A DNA stretch of 64,000 nt. Source: Aporrectodea caliginosa. Its lineage: Eukaryota > Annelida > Clitellata > Crassiclitellata > Lumbricidae. Every line of letters starts with the position of its first letter. The stretch's first letter is position 1. The DNA lies in the NCBI GenBank assembly GCA_020284085.1, contig JACEVL010000828.1:346501-410500 (forward strand), read 5' to 3'. Under the pieces are notes generated by a model that saw nothing but the letters and a program-made list of their open reading frames with translations, searched no databases and was not told the DNA's origin. The position numbers were made by a program, and so were the translations under genes. Below are positions 36,946 to 48,600 of the stretch, piece after piece.

Positions 36946-37319
36946 CTAAAATGATGTCAAAACTAAAAATATGATCGGATAAATTGATAAGCCATGAAAT
37001 TATTTTCGCATCATTAAAGGATAGACTCATGTATCTGTACACCGAAGTTAGTTTAAGCCAAAAATTTCTGTAGCAATACAAGTAAGACTTACCATTACAA
37101 GACATGCTCAATTTAGAAAATAATATTATTTCATACTCACAAAATGCAACTACAAGTAGGCCTACAGGCGAAAGCTACCGAGGCTAGGCCCTAAACCGTA
37201 GCCCGAAAAGTCGCATTTAAAATTTAACTCGGCTCTTTTAAGCCCAGGGTTCGAACTGTCACAAAGAAGCAGGGGTCTGAATTCGGAAATATATATAAAT
37301 AATGCAAATTTGTTCTTTT

Positions 37320-37530
37320 TCTTTTCTCTCTTCCGTCAATCGTGCGCCGATGATGAGGCCTCAACGTGACATCTCAATCGCTCTATCTCTGGTTTTATCG
37401 ATGGCATCCCTCACATCCATGTCCTGCGCTCTCAAATCCTTGTCCATCCAAGTCTTTGGCTGTCGTCCTCGGCTTCGTGTTCCCTCCACATGGCCGTACA
37501 GAAATACAAATTTAGCCTACAAAGCCGCGA
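37320..37530 (-). mobile_element. LINE 3'-end fragment, minus strand
   Basis: The minus strand reads GRPKTWMDKDLRAQDMDVRD then AIDKTRDRA, a C-terminal motif of a LINE family distinct from the L2-like copies. Decayed. Confidence 0.6.
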
Positions 37531-38792
37531 TAATTGTTTTTCGCGATTTGTTCCTCGCATCGAAAACCACTATCGGTCGCAGTGGATACAATAATTTATC
37601 GGCGTTTGCAAAATCCATTCTTTGATTCACACAGAGCACAATCACAATAACTAATATTTCCAAGTTTCGTTATTTTTTTAATGAAGCTAAGGAACTTACA
37701 GAATACGTCAAGATTCTGCAATGACCAGCAGTCAACTAAGATGCATATATGACATAAGAAAATTAAAAATTAAAAGGAGCTTTCAGTGGCAGTTTAAACT
37801 TTGGCTATAATGGAGACTATGTTATTATTATGGAGTCGTTTGGTGTATGAGTGTGTGCAATGAATTGTAGGGGGTCAAGGCGCCCCTCATGGTCGGCCAA
37901 AGGCTAGAACCATGGGGTCAAGATAAGAAGCTGTGGGTCTAACCCCGACCCCCCGGCAAAGCGGACAAAGAGTAATCTATTAATTTAATCTTATAACCCA
38001 CCTATAAAGTGATGTCAAACAAATAAATGGCATATGCAAATACAGCAAAGTGACAAAACAATCATTTAAAAATATTTAGATGCCTGTTAAACAATATGAC
38101 GTACTAAAAGTCTATTTCGTTATCACAGATAACCTACGTTACTAATTTAGAACAAAACACCCGCTTTTTTTATCAATGTGACCATTGTGACCTAGTACGA
38201 ACAGTGAAACCTGCTCTTTCGGCTCCCACATACATGCACTATTATAATTGTAACAGGATAACTACATGTACTATAACATTTTGCTTTACTTAGGCTACCG
38301 CACAATACATAGACCTAATTAGCAGAGGAAAAGACACCTGGCATGAAGGTTTTATGCCGCTGATGCGAGTATATTTTTAGCCTTCATGTTTGATATAAAA
38401 CTATTACTAGGTTGTAATGTTATCACATGTAGGCCCTATCTGTGCAAATATAAGTTTGAAAATAATAGATATCGACTTTTATTCGTACTTTAGCCCGTTT
38501 ACGTCCTCAGTGCGTGCAGAAAGGTTTTCAAACTGCGTGTAAATTTAAGATGTTACAATTAGTACTGAAATTGCTTTATGAATTGGGGAAATAATCTAAT
38601 TTTATATGTAAAAATCAATATTGTGGACTGACTGACTGACTGACAAAAAGGAACTGATCACCAAGTACCTTGGAATTTTGTTTTTATAGCAAATATTAGA
38701 GAAGAAAGTGTTGAGTTTCTAATAGTCGCTATACATACTCTAACGTGTTTCAGGGGGTTTGAACTGGAAAATAACCAGTGAACAGCACTTAC
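37531..38792 (-). other. Intron of IgSF gene B
   Basis: Between the second Ig exon and the transmembrane exon. No further exon or clear repeat recognised. Confidence 0.5.
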
Positions 38793-39227
38793 ACAAATTT
38801 GTATTTGAATTGAATCCTGTGTCCAGTGGAGTAGTGTTCAGTGGCGTGGGGTTGACAACAGCGTATGCAGAGTTGGTTTGTTTTATTACAGACGAGTTCC
38901 AGAAGTAGATGAAATCAGGTGCATTGGTGGCATTAGCAAGGTGCTTGTGTTTGTGAGTTGCAAAGTAGGTTTTGCAAGAGAAAAATGAGTTATTGGTGGA
39001 TGAGTTGAAGATGACACTTATCGTTGATGTGACGTTGAAGTTTTCAGTTTCCGCAACTTCATCTGCTGTTACGATCCGTCCATTGTTATCTTCTCCGTGT
39101 TGTCTCCATTCCATGCTTGGTGTCCAATATCCTCTGAATCTGACGCTGCAGCGCATCCATATACGATCGCCCTCCATCAAGAAGTTGGTACTTGTTTTGA
39201 GATTCATCTCACACACTGGAGTAGATT
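38793..39227 (-). CDS. IgSF receptor gene B, second Ig domain and stalk
   Basis: A 435-nt exon between GTTTTCCCACAG and TTGT|GTAAGT, phase 1 at both ends. The first part is an Ig domain: TPVCEMNL, IWMRCSVRF (strand B Cys), SMEWRQ (core Trp), NNSFFSCKTYF (strand F Cys). It is followed by a Ser/Thr/Asn/Pro-rich stalk of about 45 residues. Several N-glycosylation sequons are visible (NVTS, NSST, NNSF, NATN, NSSV, NTTP). It is extracellular, membrane-proximal. The domain has the same layout as exon 3 of gene C at 58497-58820, though sequence similarity is low. Confidence 0.82.
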
Positions 39228-40029
39228 CTGTGGGAAAACATAGCTGAAAATGTTTTAAAATGTAGAAATAGTTGCCCGTGGTTGCTTCAAAATTCGTAAA
39301 ACTAAACAACACTGTTTCTGCGAAACATGGCTAAAATGTGCCAAATTCCTATAGAATAACAACTGATGCATAAAATTTAACGAATAACCAAATGTAAATT
39401 CATGGATAAATATTAAATTATTGTTGTCCAAAGTCAATCCGATTCTTCTTTATTATAGATCACATAATATAAAATGCACATTTTTTGTTTTAGACTACAT
39501 TTCAAATTACTAGACAAATGCTAATTTTACATAAAGAAATGTGCTTCTAATGTATGATTGAAGAATCCAAATTGCCAACCAAGTTTAAGAACGAGTTCAC
39601 ATGAAAAGAAAACTATATTAAACTCTACAGGCGGATCAGTTTGAATTCTTAAAATATATTTTTATTTTCGCCATAGATAAAACAGGAAAACTTTCTGAAT
39701 TGCGAACAAGATTTCACTGTGTACTTATTATGCGCCTAACAATTAAATTACGGTCAATTATAGAAGTAATTAAATGTCATTCAAAAATGAATAAAATGAA
39801 ACGATTTTACCTAGATAATAATATTCAAGAAGTGTGTGTGCAAAATGTGCAAATATGTAAGCGCATGCTATGGATCTTTAATGGCGCTTTAAGACTGCTT
39901 GCCCTCAATATTTGCTGTTTGGATGTGTAAGTTCATAAAATTATTTTGAATTGCCGTTAACAATAAAATGTTACCTGTGAAGGTTTGTGCGTGTAATTAA
40001 CGCTTTTAATTTGCATTAGGCCTACTTAC
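39228..40029 (-). other. Intron of IgSF gene B
   Basis: AT-rich, between the V-type and second Ig exons. A 76-codon plus-strand open frame at 39700-39930 shows no motif and is considered chance. Confidence 0.5.
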
Positions 40030-40383
40030 CAAATACAATCAGCTGAGCACTAAAACCAGGTAGTTCATGTTCAATTTCGACGACACAAGCGTAGAGACCG
40101 GCATCGTCTAATGTGGTTGAGTTCGAATATAGTGTTCCGGAACCATGTTGATCTACATCGACCCAGAACTCAGCTGAATGTGTGGCTTTTATTCCACTGT
40201 TCCAGTTGCTGAAAATCTTTTCGCTCTTCAAATGTTGCTGCAGTTTATAATTTCCACCTGGAGTGGTTCTTAATAGAGTCCACTCGCGAACAACCGATTC
40301 ATGCTGGGTTCGACATTCAATAGCCATACTATGGCCGGCGATAACTGCCGTGTTTTGCGGGGCAACACGCAGGTTACACCACG
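40030..40383 (-). CDS. IgSF receptor gene B, V-type Ig domain
   Basis: A 354-nt exon between TGCATTTCAG and TTTG|GTAAGT, phase 1 at both ends. It encodes 118 residues with a V-set outline: strand B Cys in MAIECRTQ, core Trp in VVREWTLL, an acidic/aromatic C'-D region, and the hallmark TTLDDAGLYACVVE (D-x-G-x-Y-x-C), ending in the G strand FSAQLIVFG. One NST sequon. It should be the membrane-distal, ligand-binding domain. A signal-peptide exon must lie upstream (higher coordinates) and was not found with confidence. The downstream Ig exon begins 802 bp away. Confidence 0.85.
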
Positions 40384-40559
40384 CTGAAATGCACCATTCT
40401 TCAATGTTGAATTAAGATAAATTTATGATAATCCAAGAAATATCATTGAGAAAAAAGCCTCTGTATGTCCATACACTTAAAATACGTTTGCAATATTCTT
40501 TTTACCTTTTGTGGGTCATATTGGTCTCATATATGATATAAAGTTTCATTTCTCTCTGT

Positions 40560-41354
40560 ATAATAAACCGGTCTCTGCTGTAATTCATCAACAAGTTTGT
40601 CTTTTTGACATTTCTGCAACCTTCGATAATGACCTATTTCTTATTCGGTTTCTCATTCTTGGTTTGGTGTCTCTGGCGCTGCTCTACTCTAGTTACAACT
40701 TACTTGTCTCCCAGTACTTTCTCTGTCAGAGCCTCTAGCCACTGATCACAACACCTCTACTCTCCTGTCGTGTCCCTCCATCCTAGGACAACTTCTCTTC
40801 ATCCTTTACACTTAGTCTACACCTATGAGCCTTCTGATCGCCATCTGTTGACCATCATCTTTACCCAGACGACAAGCATATCTTCGTATCCTTCACTTCC
40901 AGCTCGTTCTTCTCTTCCATTGCTCATTTGCGCGGCATGGTTAAATGTATGTCATTCCACCTTCGCTTCCTCAACACGGCAAGAACAGAAATTGTCATTC
41001 TTGGCCTGCCTGATCTGATCAAGAATATCCCTAACCCTTCTATGGGGCTTATCCACAAACTCTTTACATCTCACATTCACCTCCAACTCGCTTTTTGGCA
41101 ATCTTGGCATTATTATTGATCCACTTAGCTTCTTCTCTAACCACATCACTAATCTCATGCGCACCTGCCTCATACATATTCGTGACCTCCGCCGCTTTTA
41201 ACCCGTGCATGACTTCGAAACTGCGTTCAGTATCGCTACATCGCCTGCCCTCTCCAAGTTTGAATACTGCAATTTCCGTATCCATTCCTCAGCCTAGGAT
41301 TCACCAAATTATTAAAGCGTGTGCCACTCATTCAAAATTCACTCACCAGGACAC
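40560..41354 (+). mobile_element. LINE RT/C-terminal remnant, 5' part
   Basis: Across frames: LFDISATFDNDLFL (RT core), then ITNLMRTCLIHIRDLRR and FETAFSIATSPALSKFEYCN, the usual order of a CR1/L2-type ORF2. It is interrupted by the MITE at 41363 and resumes after it. Confidence 0.65.
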
Positions 41355-41362
41355 ACAAGCAT

Positions 41363-41788
41363 TAGGGGTCTGCGAGTATACCCGCGGGTTTACCCGTACC
41401 CGACCAGTACCCGCGGATCGGGTACGGGTCGAGTACGCATTTCACGGGTCGGGTCGGGTCGGGTACGGGTAGGGTCTACACGGGTACGGGTATACCCGGT
41501 TTTACCCGTACCGACGTGAAGTTTTGGGGTTACAATGCCACCATTACATATAATAGAGAAGGTAGGCGCACAATGGGCCTGATCGGGTCTGCAACGTACT
41601 ATTAACAGTTACTTAGTGTACTAGGTGACAGTATAGACCACGGAGATAAAATGCACAATACAATTGAGACAGCACAACAATTGCATGTTACAGGTTCCAT
41701 AAGTTGACTGCGTATTATTATTATTAGCCTACTAATACAACTGCTGCTGCTGCTACTGCTACTGCTACTGCTACTGCTACTACTACTG

Positions 41789-41856
<68 letters not shown>

Positions 41857-41962
41857 ACTACTACAACTGCTGCTGCTGCTACTGCTGCTGCTGCTGCTGC
41901 TACTACTACAACTGCTGCTGGTGCTGCTGGTGCTGCTGGTGCTGGTGCTGCTGCTGCTGCTG

Positions 41963-42004
<42 letters not shown>

Positions 42005-42261
42005 TCATCATCATTATAAGCCTATTTATTATTATTACTACATACTGAGTTGTAAGCTTATTATAGACCTGACAGGGACAGGAACTTTGGGAAGGCGTGC
42101 TAATGACATGATGGGTACTGTACGGGTACGGTAATAGTATACCCGCGGGTACGGGTAAGGTGGGGTAGTAATTTGACTACGGGTCGGGTACGGGTGCCGG
42201 TATCGGTTCTCTGTTACGGGTAAGAGTCGGGTAGCAAAAATGCCCTACCCGCAGACCTCTA
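41363..42261. mobile_element. hAT-like MITE of tandem repeats, 8-bp target duplication
   Basis: The ends TAGGGGTCTGCGAGTA and TACCCGCAGACCTCTA are inverted matches. Exact ACAAGCAT copies flank the element (41355-41362, 42262-42269). Both ends are made of GGGTACGGGTC/ACCCGTACCC units. The middle is an (CTG/CTA)n array. No coding capacity. Confidence 0.9.
41737..42010. repeat. Compound (CTG)n/(CTA)n trinucleotide array
   Basis: About 270 bp alternating blocks of CTG and CTA, with some GGTGCTG. It lies inside the MITE. The poly-Ala/Val frame on minus is an artefact. Confidence 0.95.
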
Positions 42262-42269
42262 ACAAGCAT

Positions 42270-42765
42270 CACCATATCAAACCCGTCCTTAAATCATTCC
42301 ACTTGCTGTAAACCTATGAGAGCATCCACTTCGAAGTCCTATCGCTAACCCTACAACTCTATACAATACTCCCAGCCACAATACCTTCGCGAACTCTTTA
42401 CCAACCAGACACCCCGCTCTACCCGATAATCATCCTATCTCAAGTCCCCCCGTTTCTACTCGACTCAAATCCTCCTAAATTCCACAAATTCACACTTCCT
42501 CCACCATTACCACCGCTCACCCACTGCTATCTGCCTCAGACTCCTCTATGTATCACACACAAGCATTCCACTTCAAACTGAACCCTCATGATTCCTACCC
42601 TTATCGATCGAAGCTGTCGCCTTCTAGCTTTCTCGTCTTCAAGGAAACCCGCCTTAGCAGCTGTTCTAGCATCTCTTTCTGGTCTCTTTCGCACGCGCAA
42701 CCTGGCTCGGACAACCCCTCTGACGCGCCGTAGCTCTCGTCAATAAGCAGGTACCTTGTACTAGC
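42270..42765 (+). mobile_element. LINE C-terminal remnant, 3' part
   Basis: HIKPVLKSFHLLPV continues the LINE broken at 41354. The end has GTAGCGCTTTAGAAATTCGG, a variant of the shared 3' tail. Confidence 0.55.
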
Positions 42766-42769
42766 TTTA

Positions 42770-45559
42770 GAGTAGCGCTTTAGAAATTCGGAGTTCACGT
42801 TACGATAGCGAGATAAGTGCATAATGAAAAGATAATGAATCTGGCGGCGTAAAGTGTGATGTCCGTTAAAGCAGTTTTATAATAATATTTTTCAACTCTC
42901 AGGTTTATTGCTTTATTTATTAACATTTCCACCACTTCACACTAAATTATGCTAAACTTACCGATGTTCACAGTTAGACTCAGGTCTATCAACAGAGACA
43001 AAAACATAATTGTTCTTTATGAATTTTCTTCTGTTTCAGAGACGTGACCTTATGTGTTTATAGAATCTAGAGACTTTGAGAGAAGCGTTCCAAGCAGTGT
43101 ACACTGAATATAAACAACCCGTTGAGCCCATTACGAACGCAAGAGGCCCATAATTACTCTGTGGTCATCCTAATGCAGTTACGAAACCGCCACAACCTGT
43201 CTTGCCAAATTTGATCAGCATCCCATGCGATAGTTTTCAGTTTCAGTAAGATGTAAAATGACGAAAATGCCTGTTTGTGACTAAACTTTGGAAACAGAAG
43301 ATTACCTGCAGTCTGCATGATCATGGTATAGAAAATAGTGGCCAGCAAACTGTATCTTTACGGCTGATATACTATGATTGTTTTATTAATTTATGGCTGA
43401 TTTATACCAGGAATGACAAGTAAATTTTCGTATCACACACGGGTTTGAAGCAGCTTACAGATCTTAGACCTTTCATTTAGAATAAACTCTTATGTTAGGT
43501 TTCTATTATCACTATGCATTTATTATGCGTCGCTATCTAATGACCAAGCATCAATCAATGGCGCCGATCAATTGTGAGTGAAGCTCAAGGTCCCTACGCA
43601 GTACCTGTCTCAGGAAAGGCTCGAACCCGTAGTTTCCGCGTTACAAAACAAGAACTCTACCCAGGCGGCTTCAGTGTTCCACTCTCTTGCCTGTTTAATT
43701 GTATTCAATGTAAATCCTGAAATATTTGTTACACCACTTTAAGTCAAATTTTGTCTGAGACGCACTCAGCTTTTATTGGGCCATTTTTAAGTAAAATTTA
43801 TGTCTATAACGCACTCGAATTTTATTGGTCCACTTATGAGTAGAATTTATGTCTATAACGCACTCAGCAAAGAGAAACACGTGATGTACTTTTTGAGCTG
43901 AAATTTATTACTACCTGCTATCATTAAAACTTCGTTGTCATTGTAAGTAGGCGCATGTGGGTCGCAACGTTAAGCAAACAAAGCACAGGCCGCAGCCGAA
44001 AGCGAAAACAAGCGATTCGCCTGGCGCGGAGAAGCATTTATGACAAGGTAAATGCTTAGTATACATGTACCTGGAGATCTATTTTAGTTTAGTCTCCGAT
44101 CTGATCCAATGCGATCCGCTCCCATGTCAGAATCCGATCCTGATTTTCATCCCAATCAAATCTAATTTAACCTGATGTCTTCTGACTTCTGTTCGCTAAA
44201 AGCACATTCAGAGGCGGATGCATCTACCATGAAAGTAATGAAGCTGAAGCTTCAGGGTCACAGGGCCTCAGGGCTCCTAAAGCAGTTTTAAACTGAGGAT
44301 ATCGCATTACAAAGATTATATTTACCACAAATTAGTAAACGAGTGTCATCAATTAAAAAAATATTTGCATTTTAGGAAATCCCAGAACACAGAAAAAAAC
44401 ACGCCATCTAAAATTCATTGTGAGCAATACCTAATTCAAGTGTAACCCTATTTTTTCTATCGCATTTAAGCTGTATTCGACAATGCCTGTTACGAGCTGA
44501 AAAGCGGAAAGGAAGTTTTCAAAGCTCTCCTTTATAAAGAACAAATCTCGGGCTACAATGATTGAAGATCCCTAAATGCCTTATGCATGTTGTCTATAGA
44601 TAGCAAATATAACGGCATTAGTGTTACCATTAAGTCTAAAATGTGAACACATTGTAACCATAACCAAAAATTTTATTGCTTCAAGTATGCTATCTTAAAC
44701 ATCACAAATAGATTATACATTGGCCAACAAAAAGCAAAGGGTGAAAAACCCTTAAGGGAACATCGTCCCGCTGACAGGGCTACCCATGTAGCCTACATGG
44801 AAAAGGTAGCAACAGGTAATGCATGAAAGTACCAAAAGTTGTAGAGCTTAACTAGTTAACTAAATCTAAAAAAATTCAACACAATGAGTTTCTGCACCGA
44901 GCACAGTATGTACACACGATTGAAGCACTTATGTATTGTACTGTATTTTCGTTTATTTCATAACTAGCTGTCAAAACGCAGCAAGTAACATCAATGCATG
45001 ATTATGCAGTTATAGTGTTAGAGACTATAGTATACTATTATAGCTTTAAGTACTGCACTGTTCACCTCTATAATTATGTATGGTTCTAATAGGGCAGATT
45101 GGATTGATTAATAGTGTTGAGAGCGAGACTAGGCGAGGTTCCAGAGAGCTGCTGGTAAATGTTTTTATACATTTGACGTGTTAAAAAGTTCTTGCTATCC
45201 TTGGCTGAGCAAAGGGGTGGGGCCTGAGTCGCATATAGTATCGGCAGGTAATAGCAAGGGAAGCATGGTGGGAGTCAGGGATCCACAGTCAGTAAGTGAT
45301 GACGGCGTTTCTTTTTAAATATTGAAATGCAAGGAGAAACACGAATGTCGACAGGGAGATTAGTCCATGTCCTAGGGCCTGCGCTTTTGAATTCAACAAT
45401 ATGTATTGTCTAGCAGTGCATACATTATTATAACCAAAAGGAGTAACACTGTGTAATCAACGGCTAATTAAAGGATAATGAAAGAAAGTTCTGAAAATGG
45501 TTCTAATCGGACATAACATTGAACATTAAAAACAGATCATACAAAAAGACTGTCTGTTG
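42770..45559. other. No gene; one SINE-like tRNA block
   Basis: At about 43575-43680 the minus strand carries CTACGGGTTCGAGCC (B-box-like), indicating another tRNA-derived SINE fragment. Near 44690-44830 there is a segment related to retroposon tails at 47690 and 50690. A weak signal-peptide-like frame on minus at 43304-43348 is discussed under rejected items. Confidence 0.4.
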
Positions 45560-46610
45560 TTAAACTTTGATGTCTAGCATTTCAGTCCGGCACAACAGTG
45601 GACTTCTTCTTCACTGCATTCACCATTCCTGGCTTCACTTCAAGAGTGACAGACGGATTAAACAGTGCAAGCCTGCAAGGCATATCTTTTCGTCATTCAG
45701 ATACCATAGGTGCCCCAATTATTTCTGCACTGCAACATCAGATATGGCCCTATTTATTGCGGAGTACTCTTGCAACCTTGCCAGGAACAATAAGTCATTA
45801 TTCGCTGCCAAAGTTGGCATCGACGCTGCAAACCATGCTTGGATGTATCCATCTGATATGGGCAAAGCAGAGAAGCTCACATATGCCATGTTCTTTTTTG
45901 GCTGTCAGCTTAAACTGGACAACATCTACCAGGATGCGACCAAACATGACGATTTTGACTCCTTATAACAAGTGTGCCATCCATCTTGCTCGATGAAGTC
46001 CAGCTGGAGCATGGAAATGAATTCCACTCGGAGAAATCCCTCCCAGAAATATAATAACGATAATGAGCAGTTCCTGGTAATCTTCGTGTGGCCAAGTTTC
46101 CTGAAGTTATTGTTCAACAAAGTTCAAAACTTCAGGTCTTTTGCCTGGCGTGATCTTTCTCGTGACTTCAATATCATATAAACCTGTACGGAAAGCATCA
46201 TGATCAATTTCGGAGGACTGGAAACGTATGAACATCTGTTATCTGGTCCAGAAGAAGGAGCTAATGTCAGTGAACAGACATTAAAAAATATGATGCCTAC
46301 AGGCAAAAGATAACAGACGTGTGCACAACTTCTCCTCCAGAAGAGTGCATGTACCTGATTTAAGACCTGTGTTCAACGATGTTATGTCGAAAGGCATGCC
46401 CAGATGTGCGACTTGATAGCCCAATCTTCAATGGCTACGACTACTGCAGCGACTGTTATTTCTCCTGTCCCATCTGGTAGGTATGGAACTTCAAGCAGCT
46501 GCTCAATGCCTGCTCCAGATGTCAATGCAGGCAATTGATTGACTTTAGCTTTCCCGATCAGGTATGGAAGAAGTTTACATCTCCATTCTCCAACTACAAC
46601 CACGTTGAGG
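45560..46610 (-). pseudogene. Transposase-like pseudogene, family not named
   Basis: Reading the minus strand across frames gives a consistent protein order. GIEQLLEVPYLPDGTGEI and VAIEDWAIKSHIWACL-(D)TTS-like come first, then LCTRLL..ACRHHIF. Then come LIIVIIFLGGISPSGIHFHA, PAGLHRARWMAHLLQGVKIV, GICELLCFAHIRWIHPSMVC, and finally LGHLWYLNDEK and SLLK*SQEW. I associate this order (CRHHI, then PGAxHRARWM) with a widespread uncharacterised, probably transposon-derived family in invertebrates; that is memory, not a search. Multiple frame changes and stops make it dead. The fragment at 553-876 might be the N-terminal part of another copy. Confidence 0.55.
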
Positions 46611-46619
46611 CACCCCTAA

Positions 46620-47886
46620 ACATATTCAGAAGCAACTGAAACTTGGTCAAAATTTTTTAAATTATTTGGAACAGAGTGAGAGCTGCAACTTTCAAGATTT
46701 TTTCTCATCATTGCCCATGAACCACCCTGTGTAACTAATATGTTACATAAGTGTCTTCTGTGTCCAGTCTAGTAGTTGCAATGGTAGACGGACATAATCA
46801 CCCTGGGCATAATCTCCCCAGGCTAGGACATAATCCCGTCAGGCTATAGGATATAATCACCCAAACCTCAGCCAAGTAAGATGGATAAACGTATACATTA
46901 TATCTAATAACATCTATTTTTTTTATTCCACTGCAAAAAGTATATTATTATATTAATTCAAATGCCCAAATTTGTCAAAAATTGTTACAACAACGGCAAA
47001 GTAAGATCACATCAAATGTGTCTCACGACTGTAGTGCCCATTGTGGGAACATTTTAAAATGTGTCCATGTCCGCCCAGCGTATCCTCTATGGCTTTTGTT
47101 CTGTCGTGCCGACCATTCATTCATTGTAAATTTAACTTTAGAAGTGAACGACATTAACAGGACTTAATTTAAGACCTAAACGAGATTATCAAGTCTTATC
47201 TTAAGAACCTAATTACAATAACAAGCCATAAGTTTAGACCTGAATGACATTAACAAGTCTTAACGACATCGACGAGCTGGGACAACCAATAAACACTGGG
47301 CAAGGAAAGTTCATCTGTTAAATGCAGAAACGGAGGGAGACTGTCCGAGGGAATTATGTTCTGCAACCAGTTGCAAAGGGGCTCTATGACAGTGTAGGCC
47401 TCAGGGCCAAAAAATGTAGATCCACCTCTGCGCACAAGGTAACAACAGATGTTGCATAAGTTTATAGCATTTCCGATGCGTCTCATACGATTTTATTATC
47501 AGATTGTTGAAATCTACTGATTTGCTCAAGTCACTGAAGTCAGGCTGCTAAAGCATATTCCAGTGATTGAGCATCGAGTCAGGTTAGCTAAACTTCATGC
47601 GATGCGGTGAAAGCATTTTTCAGTGCCCTAACTAATCCCACGGTTTGAGGTTTGATTAATACAATAATGAATGTTTCCATACATGTATCAATTAATCAAT
47701 ATACTTATATTGATTGGTCCAACAACTAAAGAACAATACAAATCCTGTAATTGCATTTAAAAGAAACAGAAAAGTTCTTTGATGGGAACAAAAGGAGGAC
47801 CAGAAGGGACCTAGGTCCCACTAATTAGGGTTCCTTAATTACCAACGATTGATGCTACAGTCCTTTGTACTCATCAATAGGCAGTA
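46620..47886. other. No gene; short repeat and retroposon tail
   Basis: At 46788-46865 a degenerate unit GGRCATAATCNCCC occurs four times. Near 47690-47840 there is an AATCAAT-tailed retroposon end in minus orientation. Confidence 0.4.
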
Positions 47887-48108
47887 TGTACAATAACAGT
47901 CTAACTTAACTAAACTTAAATATGCAGTATAACTGTTATAAATGGTATAATGCATAATCGAACATTATTATACCTAACTGAGGGTGCAGCTAATAAGCAA
48001 TTTCTCTTGACCAGCTAAGGTATATACAATAAAAGTTTAAATTGACTAAACTTAACTAGGCAGTATAAATGTTATAAATGGTATAATGCAAAATCCAACA
48101 TTATTGTT
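47887..48108. repeat. Tandem duplication of an about 130-bp unit
   Basis: CTAAACTTAAMTAKGCAGTATAA followed by TGTTATAAATGGTATAATGC and CAACATTATT occurs twice (about 47905-47970 and 48040-48108). Confidence 0.8.
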
Positions 48109-48275
48109 ATGATTATTTAAAAGCATATGTATACATGCCTGAATTAAGTTCGGGCCGGTGGAACAACCAAGTCATCTTGCCTGGCAGAGCGGAGTAATCT
48201 GCAACCAGGTATGGAAGATACTGTGACACATGGCTCCTGAGATACGATGGACCAGAGCCTAGTAGATAATTATAA

Positions 48276-48520
48276 TTACCAATTACGCAAGAGCATCAAG
48301 TTCTTAAATTCAATGCGTTTTTGCATAGGCAACCAATGCTGCAAATCCTTCCACATGGACCTGGATAGGCCTATATGACCGCGTATAGGAATGCCGCCGA
48401 TCATCCGCGCCGCAGCATCCAAAACTGAATGGAGCCCATTTAGGCAGTAATGATTTAGATCTGTATAAAATGGCATTGCAATAGTCAATCCTTGAGCAAA
48501 GACTATGAATACAATTACCA
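48276..48520 (-). mobile_element. LINE C-terminal fragment, minus strand
   Basis: NGLHSVLDAAARMIGGIPIR, then MWKDLQHWLPMQKRIEFKNL is the LINE C-terminal block including the HWLP box. Confidence 0.7.
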
Positions 48521-48600
48521 CGGCTGTTGCGGCTTGGGTTGTATGCGAACGGCGCATAGTGCGATGGATGTCACGTGTTAGATGCATTGCTTGCATTGTT

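Noticed and set aside
37302..37625. 107-codon plus-strand frame
   Set aside because: Antisense of a LINE C-terminal fragment on minus.
41724..42014. Poly-Ala/Val frame
   Set aside because: Trinucleotide array inside a MITE.
43304..43348. Minus-strand LATIFYTMIMQTAG ending at a GTAATC donor, as signal-peptide exon of IgSF gene B
   Set aside because: Phase fits, but there is no in-frame ATG before the hydrophobic stretch and an upstream stop is near. It would need another small exon; not supported enough to annotate.
45567..45996. Two overlapping plus-strand frames of about 130 codons
   Set aside because: Antisense of the minus-strand transposase-like pseudogene, which gives the coherent motif order.
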